64,000 bases of DNA, taken from NCBI RefSeq assembly GCF_015223105.1, contig NZ_JADFTZ010000001.1, positions 1,054,001 to 1,118,000 of the forward strand. The letters are read 5' to 3'. Of this stretch, positions 9,079-18,628 are shown piece after piece. Below the pieces are notes generated by a model. It saw only the letters and a program-made list of their open reading frames with translations. It made no database searches and was not told the origin of the DNA. A program made the translations under genes and the position numbers. The DNA comes from Flavobacterium proteolyticum. GTDB lineage: Bacteria > Bacteroidota > Bacteroidia > Flavobacteriales > Flavobacteriaceae. Every line of letters begins with the position of its first letter. Within the stretch, counting starts at the first letter, position 1.

Positions 9079-9830
9079 TTCTTAAATTTTTCTAATGCTT
9101 TTTTTGTAAAATCAGACAAAACTAATCTTCCTGAAATAGCAGCTCTTTCATACAATAAGCTATCCCAATTATCGGTGCCTTCCCACAATATTTGTTTTAA
9201 ATCGGCTAAGGCTTCCTTATTATATAGTGCAAGTTCGTTTGTGTAATTTTCGAGACGTTCATCTAAATCATCTATGTTTTCAAAAACTTCAGTGAATAGA
9301 CCTTTTTCTTTTGCCCAATTGGCCGATTTCCATAAAGTTGGGGTTAAGGTCATTTCAGCTAAAGCGGTTTTTCCTATTTTTCTACTCACAGCTGGCTCAA
9401 TTACAAATGGACCAATTCCAATAGCAATTTCTGATAATTTGATATCGCTTTTTTGTGTTGCAAAAGTGTAATCACAAGCAGCAGCAAGGCCTACACCACC
9501 GCCAACAGCTTTTCCATGAATTCTTCCAATGATTAACTTAGAACATTTTCGCATGGCATTAATTACATTAGCAAATCCAGAGAAGAATTTACTTCCGTCT
9601 TCATAATTCGATATAGCTACCAATTCATCAAAAGAAGCTCCTGCACAAAAAGCACCAGTTCCTTCACTTTGTAAAATAATTACTGTTACAGATTCGTTTT
9701 TATTTAGTGATGCTAACTCATCTGTTAATTGTTGTAATAATGAGCTTGGAAATGAATTACTAGCCGGGTGAGAAAAAGTAACCTTGGCAATATTATTTGC
9801 TATTTCTGTCTTAATTGAACCTAATTCCAT
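9075..9830 (-). CDS. Enoyl-CoA hydratase/isomerase (crotonase) family protein
   Basis: The 251-aa protein has the crotonase oxyanion-hole segments FCAGASFDEL (61-70) and HGKAVGGGVGLAAACDY (105-121). One candidate catalytic glutamate, E134, sits in KLSEIAIGIGP. The usual downstream GGTQRL-like segment carrying the second glutamate is replaced by FVIEPAVSR, where E145 is nearby but the context differs. The reaction therefore may not be classical crotonyl-CoA hydration; methylglutaconyl-CoA hydratase-like enzymes are one alternative. It starts 2 bp after the stop of the preceding T9SS gene and is coupled to the 59-aa gene downstream. Confidence 0.85.
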   Translation of the reverse strand: MELGSIKTEIANNIAKVTFSHPASNSFPSSLLQQLTDELASLNKNESVTVIILQSEGTGAFCAGASFDELVAISNYEDGSKFFSGFANVINAMRKCSKLIIGRIHGKAVGGGVGLAAACDYTFATQKSDIKLSEIAIGIGPFVIEPAVSRKIGKTALAEMTLTPTLWKSANWAKEKGLFTEVFENIDDLDERLENYTNELALYNKEALADLKQILWEGTDNWDSLLYERAAISGRLVLSDFTKKALEKFKK

Positions 9831-9832
9831 TT

Positions 9833-12800
9833 TTATCTTTTTAAACTGAAATGTGATTTAAATTCTTTCTTTTGATTATTTTCTAAATACTCTACTTTAA
9901 ACCAATAATCAGTAGAAGGCAATAAATTTCCATTGTATGTTCCATCCCAACCTTCGCCATATGGACTAATTTGTTTTAATAATTTGCCATATCTATCGTA
10001 GATATAAATTACACCTTCATAAGATTCAGGTAAATAGATATTCCATTTGTCGTTATAGCCATCATTATTTGGTGTGAAATAATTTTGGTATGTTATGGTT
10101 TGGATTATGTTAGTTTGTAATAAGCCACAACCTTGAATATCTCTTACATAAATTGAGTAACTTCCATTTGGTAAATTGGGAAATATTGGACTTGACTGCC
10201 AATCTATAGCATTTAAACTATATTCATAAGTTCCAAATCCACCAACTGCTGTTGCGGTAATGGTCGATAGTCCAATAGAAAAAGCTGGTGTAGATAGAGT
10301 TGCATAAACCGATTCTGGTTCTGAAGAAAAAGTTGCCGTAATACTATCGGTTTCTGAACAACCTGTAATAGTATTGGTTACAATTACTGAATAGGTTCCT
10401 GCTGCTGTAATATCAAATAATGGTGAGTCTCCATTTGGATTTGCTGGTGTCCAAACATAAGAATAATTCCCTGGAACCGTTGGAGTAGCGTCTACAATTT
10501 GAGAGCCAATTCCTGTTACAGGATCTAAGCACAAAGTGAAATTAACCCCTAAATCGATTACAGGTAATGGATTAATAATTAGTTCAAGCCAAGGTCCTAA
10601 ACCAACACATTCATTATTTAAATTACTATCCATTCTAACCCAAATAAGTTGGTTGTTTGGAATTGTATTTCTAAAATTAGTAACATCTGTAATTCTATTT
10701 ATTTCTGAAATAGCATCTGTTTCTGTTAGATAGTAAGAAAAATTGTAAGATTGACTAGAAGGAAATAAAGAGGTTAAGTTGTTTTCAATTCCAGTTAAAT
10801 CAAAATAATGAATACCATCTCCACTTGGATCACTTGTATTAAGAAAAACATCACATTCTTCATTTTGGTATCGATAGCTTTGAGCAATTGTAGTAGCCGA
10901 AACGATTAGATTTACTTTAGCAGTTCTATAACATCCTTCTGAATTAACAATTCTTGCCCAAACTACAGCTCCATTAAATGCATTAAATAAGATTTCATTA
11001 GTAACAAGATTTGTGTTATTCTCTGCTCCGTTTTGTGTATTATGATAACTAAATGTATAGGTAGCATTATTAGAAATTAAAACATTAGCTTCTGTTAAAT
11101 TAAAATCAGTTCTTGCATCTGTATCCGTATCACATTGTTTTAGCGTAACTTCATTATTAACTACAGGTCTTGGATTTACTACTAGATTAAATGAAGTAGT
11201 ACTATAACAAGATGTTGAAGTGTTTGTTAAACGTACATAAATTATTCTACTATTTGTGTAAATAGAAGTTATAGCATTTGTGCCTAAAATAGCATCATTA
11301 GGGTCAGTATGATAGGTAACCACAATTCCAGATTGCGATCCAAGTATTTCGTTGTTTTTCGTTGTTAAATTAAAAGTAACAAATCCATTAGTGTCATTTC
11401 CATCGGCAGTATTATCACATTCTTTTAAATCAGTTATAGGAGAAATTATCGGTAACGGATTATTTGTTACTGTAATTACAGCAGAAACACCTTGACAAAC
11501 ACCAACAGAAGGAATAGTATAGGTATAGGTGCCACTTGTATCAACAGCTGGATTAAATATGCCGGTTCCAGAAGCTAATGCTGGAGACCAAATACCACCT
11601 GTTTGTGCTCCAGTTCCTAAAAGTGAAAATAAATCAAAAGGAGCATTATCTCTACAAATTGCAATAGCATTATTAGTTCCTGCATTTCCTGCTTGTTGAA
11701 TAGTTACGTTAACTTTTACACTAATAGTTGTTAAAGATGCATTACAATCTTTTGTAAAAGAATAAACATATTCTCCTGGAATATTTATTGTAGCATCAAA
11801 AACATTACCGTTCAATGGTGCTCCACCAACTGGCACAGTCCAGGTTCCTCCAGTTCCTGGATTTCCATTGATGGCATCAAATAAGTTGGCTGTTGAAACA
11901 GAACATACGGTAATATCCGAATCTTGAGGAGTACTGCCAAATCCAGAATAATATCCTGCATATCCTGAAGCGTTACCTAAAAAACCAAATACCCCAACAG
12001 CAAGAGGGCCTGTTGATACTACATTTACATCACCTGTAACGCCACCAATACGATACGTAACCCAATCGGTATTTCCTAAAACGGTTTGTGCTTGTGTCGT
12101 TGGAATTGCGTTTCCATTTACAGTTAGAGTAGCATTTGAATATGTTAAAATCATTAAATCAGATGTGTAACTAGTACTTCCAATTTGATCAACAGCAGGT
12201 ATATTAACAGAATTTTGAAAGAAACAACTCAAAGGTGGAATAAAATTCATTCCAGAAGTTGCTGTGTCGTTTCCGCCTCCTAATAATTGATATGCAAAAA
12301 CCGGTTTGTTTGTTTTTACATATATATTCCTATTTATTGTTCCCTGATATCTTGAATTTGGCACCAAATAGAATTGACCTGCATTGATAGTTGCTGTTGG
12401 AGTAGTATCATCATTAATAAAGATCTCTGTTCCATCTTCATGAGCTACGATTAAAGGAGTTTCCATTTCAGGAGTTCCATTACCTTCAATAAAAATATAT
12501 TCTGTTCCAATTTGAGATGCTGATACAATTTGATCTAATGCGAAATCACCTCTGCCTTCATCAATTCCTCCTAATGCATTTCCGGTATTTACAGCAACCG
12601 GCTTATCAGAACTTACTAAAGCCCCAATAATCCCTTCTAAGTTATCTGTATATAAGCTATATCCACTAAATACAACACTTTGTCCTTCATTTAATACAAA
12701 TGTTTGTGAATCGCTAGTAATATCACCAGTTCCGGAAGTAAAAATAACACCTGTATTGTAGTTTGATAATGTTACAGTTGTATTGTCTTCGGTTGCCATT

Positions 12801-13282
12801 ACACTATTTACAAAAGATTTTCTATTATCGAGTGTTTCATTTATCATGCAACCTAATCTAAAGCTTGTTCCTATGCCAGGTCTGCCTTTTGAGATTAAAG
12901 TTTCGGCATGACTCGTATGTCTCATCCTGAAACTTGCATAAAAATCTTTGGATCCTTGAGCTATAATGCCACAATTTGAAACTACTGTGTTTACATCTGC
13001 AATGTCTAAAAACATTTTTGTAGGTTGTCCATTCCCAATAGTAATTACAACAGGTGTGGCTTGCGATAAACTAAATGGAGAGCCCGGAAATGGTGCTCCA
13101 TTACCATCAGTTACGGTAACTAAAAAAGGAGTAACTTCAGGTGTTGATAAATAAAGATAATGGTCTTGTATTGCAATTTCAGATCGAGAATGCAAAGGTG
13201 GAATCCAATGCTTATTACTCAATTGAGAAAAACCTAATGAAGTTATTAATAAAACAACAGTTATGAATATATTTTTAATCAT
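9833..13282 (-). CDS. Large secreted protein with T9SS type B (gliding-associated) C-terminal domain
   Basis: This is a 1149-aa cell-surface protein. The signal peptide is residues 1-19 (TVVLLITSLGFSQ). The first ~450 residues resemble the IgGFc-binding-like domain found in bacterial surface proteins (GKDFYASFR..., VFAYQLLGGGNDT, FIPPLSCFFQ). Several Ig-like/PKD-type modules follow with the recurring words ECDNTADGND, QCDTDTDAR and NPLPVI. The last ~80 residues are a type B sorting tail (YFTPNNDGYNDKWNIYLPE ... IYDRYGKLLKQISP ... YNGNLLPSTDYWF). It is probably an adhesin or surface polymer-binding protein; the ligand is unknown. Confidence 0.88.
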   Translation of the reverse strand: MIKNIFITVVLLITSLGFSQLSNKHWIPPLHSRSEIAIQDHYLYLSTPEVTPFLVTVTDGNGAPFPGSPFSLSQATPVVITIGNGQPTKMFLDIADVNTVVSNCGIIAQGSKDFYASFRMRHTSHAETLISKGRPGIGTSFRLGCMINETLDNRKSFVNSVMATEDNTTVTLSNYNTGVIFTSGTGDITSDSQTFVLNEGQSVVFSGYSLYTDNLEGIIGALVSSDKPVAVNTGNALGGIDEGRGDFALDQIVSASQIGTEYIFIEGNGTPEMETPLIVAHEDGTEIFINDDTTPTATINAGQFYLVPNSRYQGTINRNIYVKTNKPVFAYQLLGGGNDTATSGMNFIPPLSCFFQNSVNIPAVDQIGSTSYTSDLMILTYSNATLTVNGNAIPTTQAQTVLGNTDWVTYRIGGVTGDVNVVSTGPLAVGVFGFLGNASGYAGYYSGFGSTPQDSDITVCSVSTANLFDAINGNPGTGGTWTVPVGGAPLNGNVFDATINIPGEYVYSFTKDCNASLTTISVKVNVTIQQAGNAGTNNAIAICRDNAPFDLFSLLGTGAQTGGIWSPALASGTGIFNPAVDTSGTYTYTIPSVGVCQGVSAVITVTNNPLPIISPITDLKECDNTADGNDTNGFVTFNLTTKNNEILGSQSGIVVTYHTDPNDAILGTNAITSIYTNSRIIYVRLTNTSTSCYSTTSFNLVVNPRPVVNNEVTLKQCDTDTDARTDFNLTEANVLISNNATYTFSYHNTQNGAENNTNLVTNEILFNAFNGAVVWARIVNSEGCYRTAKVNLIVSATTIAQSYRYQNEECDVFLNTSDPSGDGIHYFDLTGIENNLTSLFPSSQSYNFSYYLTETDAISEINRITDVTNFRNTIPNNQLIWVRMDSNLNNECVGLGPWLELIINPLPVIDLGVNFTLCLDPVTGIGSQIVDATPTVPGNYSYVWTPANPNGDSPLFDITAAGTYSVIVTNTITGCSETDSITATFSSEPESVYATLSTPAFSIGLSTITATAVGGFGTYEYSLNAIDWQSSPIFPNLPNGSYSIYVRDIQGCGLLQTNIIQTITYQNYFTPNNDGYNDKWNIYLPESYEGVIYIYDRYGKLLKQISPYGEGWDGTYNGNLLPSTDYWFKVEYLENNQKKEFKSHFSLKR

Positions 13283-13349
13283 AATTTAAATTCGGGTAAT
13301 TTATAGCTCGTAAAATTAAATAGAAATTTAGAACTAATCTAAATATTAA

Positions 13350-16300
13350 CTAAAAAAACGCTCGTAATTGAATATTTCCTGTATGAATAGTTTTACTAGT
13401 TTCACTATCTCTTCCCTGATAATTGATGTTGATATCTAAGTATTGGGTAAGATTCTTTTGTAAAAGCAATCGCCAGGTCTGATTTTTTCCAGGTTGTAAA
13501 CCTTCAAGCATCTGAAACGCAACTGGCGCTAAATTATTGCCATCAAAAGTGTTTTTATAATAGGAAAACTCTCCGTTTATACTAAATCCTTTAGTACTAT
13601 TAATACTAAATGACGTTCCAAATCTGCTTTGAACTAATGTCTCTAATGCGCCTATCTGATTTTCCTTATTTTGATATTCGTAAAACACATCCCAACTCGC
13701 ATTTTTAGAGAACAAGTAACCAATTTTTGGCGCTATTTGGTAACTTTTAATTTCATAATTGCGACTTGGATAATTCTCAGATGTCGAGTTTGTTTTTGTA
13801 GTATTTCCAGATAGGTTCACTAACCAACTTTTACGAATTAGGTGTTGGTATTGCAATTGGTGCGATTGATTATAAGCTGCTACACTTCCTACAGAAAGTA
13901 AACTTCTGGATTCGTTTGATAAATAAGAATATGTAGTAGAATGGTGTTGTTTTCCTCGATTAAAAAACAAACTGTTTCTAAAATTTAAATTCATTCCTAC
14001 TAAATCTGCTTCTTTATTTTCAAATGGATTCAAGTTAAAATTATCTCCGTTTCTCAAATTTTTTCTATCAATTAAATAGGATGTTTGATTGTAAAAATGA
14101 GAAACCAATTTCTTTATTCCCGTTGCTTTTTGCCATTCTGAAAAATTCAGATTTACAGTTTGAGAGAATTTATTTTGATGTGTTCTAATAAAAACCTGAT
14201 TCGGCAAATAGACTCTAACATATTTAGCTAAATCTGGAAATGGAGCAATTTCAAACTCTTGTAATTCCTGAATTCCATTACCATTATAATCGTTCCACAT
14301 GTAAGTTCCTTGCGTTGGATCAACTTCTAAATAGGTGAATTCTTGTTGGGCTATAGTTCCAGATAAGGTTTCATAAACGGTTGTCAGTTGCAATTTCTGT
14401 CCAAAAAAACGATCATTATACAAAACTCTTGAATTCAATGAAGGTTCATCTTTTTTGTTAGCATCTTCATATTGCAATCTTCGATAATTGATAAAAACGG
14501 CTAAGTTGCTTTTTTCGGTTTTCAGTAATTGCGATTTCAAATAATAAGAATTAGAAGTATTAACACGTGCTATCGAATTGTTTTGTAAACTATCATTTTT
14601 ACGTTGCAAATAACCCAATTCTACAAAAACCTTGGTCGAATCTCCTCGTCCTACAAAAGCACCATATTCGGTAAAGCGCTGACTCAATGCAGAAAACGTG
14701 TTCATAGCTTTTATTTTTTCCGAATTGTCTTCCAAGTTTAAAGTAGCGCCAATCCAATTTTTGTTGATTTTGTACGAAGTACGATTTTGACTTCTTATGA
14801 ATTTCGATTCCGAAGCTGTTGCGTCGCTTTTCATGGCGCTCGAATTACTCCAAATCATCCAGTTTTTTGAAGCATATCCTCCAGATAACGTATGCTTATT
14901 TCCCGAAAATGTATCGCCAAAAGTCAAATTTTCAAACTGATACAGTGCTTTTCCTTTATTGTTGAAATTGAAATCCAGTCCCGAAGTTACAATACTTTGA
15001 TTGCCCAATGGCGTTGCCGAAATGTTCCAATCTCTATTAAATTCAATGTTGTATAAACGCTCAATCGTTTTGAAATTTTCCTGTACAAATTGAAAATTCG
15101 TAAAAACATCCATTTTTATGGATTTGTCGATAAGACGTTGCTTTCCATTAAATTTTCCTGCAAAACCCTTATTGTTATTGTCATCAATAGGAGAATATAA
15201 ATTTCGGTCGCTATTACTCAATGCCATTTCGAAATCTAAATTTGTTTTTTCAGTTGGATTATATGTTCCAAAAACGGTTGCCATTTGAATTTTTGTTGGC
15301 GCAATCAATCGGATAATAGGTTCATAATTTCCTTGTGGAACGCCAGCAATTGGAGCCACATATTCGTAAATTTTTCCAATCGCTTGATTGTTGGACAAAA
15401 CGTAATTTCCGAGATTATTTCCTACCAATGAAAATGTTACGTTGTATAAAATGTCATTTGGATTATTAGAATATTCAAACACTTCAACTGGGCCAACAAA
15501 CACTTTTCTATACAGAATTTTATTTTCAGAATAGCTGTCCAAATAAGCCGATTCGCTAATCATTGCTGAAGTGTCATCTCCTGCGGCTTGTAAAACATCA
15601 ATTTGTTCCGAAGATAAATTTTGTTGCAAAGGCTGGTTTTTAACATCACTTTCCGAATACACATAACCTCCAATTTGCCAATTTTCTCGCTCGTGCGAAA
15701 TCCCGCCATACGTGATAAATCGTGTATAATTTCTATCGGTGTATTGATATTCGATGTTGATTCGCATTTCGGAAGTAATCGGAAATAACGAAGTAAAGAT
15801 GATTTCCCCTGCGTTGTAATCGATGATGTAATCATTGTTTTCTCCACGGGTTTTCAAAATTCCGTTCACATAAACCCGTTCCGAACCTGAAATTACTAAA
15901 ACGTACAATTCGTTATTATTGCCACGCAGTTTATACGGACCTTGATTACCCTCTTGACCTGTAAAAGTACTTCTTGCGTATTGACCACGCACCAAAGCAC
16001 CAGATGCAATGACTTCAGTTTTTTTATCAGGTGTTCCAAAGATGAAGCGAGTGGCTAAACCTTGTACTTTTTTGTTGAAATTCAGGAAAGCTGATTTTCT
16101 ATTTTCCAGAAATAAATCTCCAGCGCGAATATTCCATTTATCTGAAAATAATTCGATGAAGATTTGGTCAAATTCGTCCAATTTTTGCGAATAACCACCT
16201 TCTTGCAACGGAATATTACTATCTTGAATGGAAGCGCGTAAACTGACTTTATCCGAAATTTTTCCTGTGATTTGTAAATCTAAATTGGAATTCACCACCG

Positions 16301-16754
16301 TGTTTTGATTGTTTCCAACCGTAACGCCACGTGTAATACTTCCCGAAGTATTCAATCCGTCGAAAGGTTTGAATTTGGTGTTTTTGTCTTTTTTGAAAAC
16401 GACTAATTTTCCTGCTTCGTTGGAAACCACTTTGTCGTCATCGTAAATAGAATACGTTTTGGTTAAAAACTCTGGAAATTTTGAATAGCGAACCACTAAC
16501 GAATCAGAAGTGTTGATTTCTTTGGTGAAAACTAAGGTTCCTTTTTGGAAATTTACTTTGTAAAAGCTGGTATCAATGAGTTTTCCGTTTTTGTCTTTAA
16601 TTTCAAAAAAGGAATTATTTAAACTAAATTTTTCAATCGAAATCGTGTCTTTTGAAAACGCAATTTTTTTAGTTGGATACGATTGCAACGTTTCCTGAGC
16701 AAAACCGCCCAAAAAACACAATAAAAATCCCGCTAAAAAAACAATTTTTTGCAT
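13350..16754 (-). CDS. Large outer-membrane beta-barrel-like protein of unknown function
   Basis: The 1134-aa protein has a signal peptide (1-19, ending GGFAQ). It contains many alternating amphipathic strands with aromatic ends, such as LDLQITGKISDKVSLRASIQ, GLATRFIFG and WNIRAGDLFLENRKS. The C-terminus ends in phenylalanine (NIQLRAFF), as in outer-membrane barrels. There is no T9SS sorting tail and no TonB box or plug that I can see. The N-terminal ~130 residues look like a separate beta domain. I do not recognise the family by name. Codon use and base content look like its neighbours. A CAAAAGTA at 16777-16784 reads as TACTTTTG on the minus strand and could be its -7 promoter box. Confidence 0.75.
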   Translation of the reverse strand: MQKIVFLAGFLLCFLGGFAQETLQSYPTKKIAFSKDTISIEKFSLNNSFFEIKDKNGKLIDTSFYKVNFQKGTLVFTKEINTSDSLVVRYSKFPEFLTKTYSIYDDDKVVSNEAGKLVVFKKDKNTKFKPFDGLNTSGSITRGVTVGNNQNTVVNSNLDLQITGKISDKVSLRASIQDSNIPLQEGGYSQKLDEFDQIFIELFSDKWNIRAGDLFLENRKSAFLNFNKKVQGLATRFIFGTPDKKTEVIASGALVRGQYARSTFTGQEGNQGPYKLRGNNNELYVLVISGSERVYVNGILKTRGENNDYIIDYNAGEIIFTSLFPITSEMRINIEYQYTDRNYTRFITYGGISHERENWQIGGYVYSESDVKNQPLQQNLSSEQIDVLQAAGDDTSAMISESAYLDSYSENKILYRKVFVGPVEVFEYSNNPNDILYNVTFSLVGNNLGNYVLSNNQAIGKIYEYVAPIAGVPQGNYEPIIRLIAPTKIQMATVFGTYNPTEKTNLDFEMALSNSDRNLYSPIDDNNNKGFAGKFNGKQRLIDKSIKMDVFTNFQFVQENFKTIERLYNIEFNRDWNISATPLGNQSIVTSGLDFNFNNKGKALYQFENLTFGDTFSGNKHTLSGGYASKNWMIWSNSSAMKSDATASESKFIRSQNRTSYKINKNWIGATLNLEDNSEKIKAMNTFSALSQRFTEYGAFVGRGDSTKVFVELGYLQRKNDSLQNNSIARVNTSNSYYLKSQLLKTEKSNLAVFINYRRLQYEDANKKDEPSLNSRVLYNDRFFGQKLQLTTVYETLSGTIAQQEFTYLEVDPTQGTYMWNDYNGNGIQELQEFEIAPFPDLAKYVRVYLPNQVFIRTHQNKFSQTVNLNFSEWQKATGIKKLVSHFYNQTSYLIDRKNLRNGDNFNLNPFENKEADLVGMNLNFRNSLFFNRGKQHHSTTYSYLSNESRSLLSVGSVAAYNQSHQLQYQHLIRKSWLVNLSGNTTKTNSTSENYPSRNYEIKSYQIAPKIGYLFSKNASWDVFYEYQNKENQIGALETLVQSRFGTSFSINSTKGFSINGEFSYYKNTFDGNNLAPVAFQMLEGLQPGKNQTWRLLLQKNLTQYLDININYQGRDSETSKTIHTGNIQLRAFF

Positions 16755-16821
16755 AAATACTATAACTCCGAATCTTCAAAAGTAGTATTTATTGTTGGAA
16801 AAAAGGAATGATTTTGTTTGA

Positions 16822-16868
16822 ACCGCGGATTCGCAGATTTTTTAAATAATAATCTGCGAATCTGCGGT
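16822..16868. repeat. Long intergenic hairpin made of the word CGCAGATT/ATCTGCG
   Basis: The left arm (16822-16839) and right arm (16851-16868) form an 18-bp stem with one G-T wobble and an 11-nt loop. The arms contain internal short repeats (GGATTCGCAGATT; AATCTGCGAATCTGCGG). The element lies between the 116-aa gene and the barrel gene, both on the minus strand. It may act as a terminator, but it has the look of a REP-like dispersed palindrome. Confidence 0.7.
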
Positions 16869-16871
16869 GAT

Positions 16872-17222
16872 TTATTTTAACTGTTTGTTTTCGTAGATAG
16901 AAATTATCTCATTATAAATATAATAACTAAAAGCTTTGTCTTTGTTTGTAAAACGTTTAAAATTCGATTTACTATTTCTATTATTTAAATGATAAACATT
17001 GTAAAAAAAGAAATTCTTTTCAATTACCCAACCTTCATCTGTTCGTTTATCTTCGCAAAACAACAACCAACTTTTATGTGTTGAATCATTTTTAATCAAA
17101 TATTCATACACAAGTAATTCAGAAAAATCATCAAAATAACATTCTTTAACCAAATTATAAACTGATATATTTGGTTTTGAATTCAATTCTTTCGGAATAT
17201 TTAATAATTTTTCTAAACTCAT
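16872..17222 (-). CDS. Hypothetical protein, 116 aa
   Basis: This cytoplasmic-looking protein has no signal peptide. Aromatic and acidic residues are frequent (VKECYFDDFSELLVYEYLI, SWLLFCEDKRTDEGWVIEKNFFFYNVYHL). I do not recognise a domain. It lies downstream of aspartate kinase on the same strand with a 69-bp gap that contains a small repeat-like sequence, and the long hairpin at 16822-16868 follows its stop. Confidence 0.65.
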   Translation of the reverse strand: MSLEKLLNIPKELNSKPNISVYNLVKECYFDDFSELLVYEYLIKNDSTHKSWLLFCEDKRTDEGWVIEKNFFFYNVYHLNNRNSKSNFKRFTNKDKAFSYYIYNEIISIYENKQLK

Positions 17223-17251
17223 TATCTCGCTTATTTTTAGAAAAAGTTATG

Positions 17252-17288
17252 AAATTGGCACATCGACTAATTGTCTAATTGCCAAATT
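17252..17288. repeat. Small intergenic repeat-like sequence (AATTGGCA / CTAATTG words)
   Basis: AATTGGCA at 17252 is mirrored imperfectly by TTGCCAAATT at 17279-17288. The word CTAATTG occurs twice in between (17267-17273 and 17275-17281). The design, short words in direct and inverted order, is similar to the other intergenic elements in this window, but this one is weak. Confidence 0.35.
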
Positions 17289-17291
17289 AAA

Positions 17292-18545
17292 CTACTCCTT
17301 CGTAATCACCTGCATCGTTTCTCTCGAAATCTGACGTAGCAATATCGTTTTGTTTGTTTCTACTACTTTTGCAGCGTTTTCATCAAAATGTCTGATGGTG
17401 TAAAGCGATACGTTTTCGTTATAAGAAACTTTGAATTTTTTTGCTAATACTTTTCTTAACTCTTCGAAAGTGTTGTATTTATCTTCGATACAAACGGAGA
17501 AACTAATTGCTGTGTTTTGAATTAAATTCACTTTAATCTTGTATTTTGAGAACAAGCCAAAAATCTCACTAATGTGATTTTCCATGATAAAATCGAAATC
17601 AATTGATGATAATGATAATAACAATTGGTTTTTCTTAACGATAAAACACGATGTTTTTGGTTCTAAATCGGCACCTTTTGAAACGCTTGTTCCTGGTAAT
17701 GTTGGATTGATAAACGATTTTACATACAACGGAATTTCCTTTTTCTGTAAAGGTTGTAATGTTTTTGGGTGAATGACTGAAGCTCCGTAAAACGCTAATT
17801 CAATTGCTTCTCTGTAGGATATTTGGTTCAACAAAACCGCATTTTCAAAATATCTTGGATCGGCATTTAAAACTCCGGGAACGTCTTTCCAAATGGTAAC
17901 GCTTTCCACACCTAAACAATACGCAAAAATCGCAGCCGTATAATCCGAACCTTCACGACCTAAAGTAGTCGTAAAATTATTCTCATCCGAACCTAAAAAT
18001 CCTTGTGTGATGTTTAAAACTTTCTTTTTAACACCTTTTGAAATCAATTTTTGAGTGGTTTCCCAATCTACTTGACCATCACGGTAGTTGTTATCGGTTT
18101 TGATCAAGGGGCGAACATCAATCCAATGATTTAACATGCCTTGCGAATTGAAATAATGACTTACAATCGTGGTAGAAACCAATTCTCCAATACTTACCAC
18201 TTGGTCATATACAAAGTTGTAATTTGGAGATTTATTACTGCGAATAAAATATTCTAAATCGTCAAAATGTGCATTAACATCAAAAAACACATCGTGCTCT
18301 TCGTCCTCAAATAAGTCTAATAAAATTTGGTTGTGGTATTTGCGAACTTCCTGAAGTGACGCATTCAATTCTTTCGATTTTTCAAAATAGTTTTTGATAA
18401 CTACTTCCAAAGCATTTGTGGTTTTTCCCATGGCAGAAATTACCAACAAAACATCTTCGTGTCCTACCGTGTTTAAAACATGCAATACATTTTTTACGCC
18501 TTCGGCATCTTTAACCGATGCACCTCCAAATTTGAATATTTTCAT
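17292..18545 (-). CDS. Aspartate kinase
   Basis: Aspartate kinase phosphorylates L-aspartate as the first step towards lysine/diaminopimelate, threonine and methionine. The 417-aa enzyme shows the N-terminal KFGGASVKDA phosphate-binding motif (4-13), the GREGSDYTAA segment that binds aspartate/ATP, WKDVPGVLNADPR, and a C-terminal regulatory region of ACT type (LFSKYKIKVNLIQNTAISFSVCIED). It is a monofunctional enzyme with no homoserine dehydrogenase domain. It is separated from the upstream GNAT gene by 83 bp that contain a perfect 12-bp inverted repeat. Confidence 0.93.
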   Translation of the reverse strand: MKIFKFGGASVKDAEGVKNVLHVLNTVGHEDVLLVISAMGKTTNALEVVIKNYFEKSKELNASLQEVRKYHNQILLDLFEDEEHDVFFDVNAHFDDLEYFIRSNKSPNYNFVYDQVVSIGELVSTTIVSHYFNSQGMLNHWIDVRPLIKTDNNYRDGQVDWETTQKLISKGVKKKVLNITQGFLGSDENNFTTTLGREGSDYTAAIFAYCLGVESVTIWKDVPGVLNADPRYFENAVLLNQISYREAIELAFYGASVIHPKTLQPLQKKEIPLYVKSFINPTLPGTSVSKGADLEPKTSCFIVKKNQLLLSLSSIDFDFIMENHISEIFGLFSKYKIKVNLIQNTAISFSVCIEDKYNTFEELRKVLAKKFKVSYNENVSLYTIRHFDENAAKVVETNKTILLRQISRETMQVITKE

Positions 18546-18572
18546 CTTAAAAATTAGTTGTGTTTGTATATA

Positions 18573-18623
18573 GGAACACAGATTATAGAAATTTCTAAAA
18601 TTTTTAAAATCTGTGTTCCAAAA
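18573..18623. repeat. Intergenic palindromic element, copy 1 (GGAACACAGATT ... AATCTGTGTTCC)
   Basis: Perfect inverted 12-mers lie at 18573-18584 and 18608-18619 around a 23-nt AT-rich loop. The stretch 18582-18623 recurs at 25632-25673 with 37 of 42 identical positions by my alignment, so this is a dispersed repeat rather than a private terminator. It lies between the GNAT gene and aspartate kinase. Confidence 0.75.
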
Positions 18624-18628
18624 ATGAT

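Noticed and set aside
16822..18623. CRISPR-like reading of the intergenic repeats
   Set aside because: The repeats are inverted, few and irregularly spaced, with no spacer array and no cas gene.
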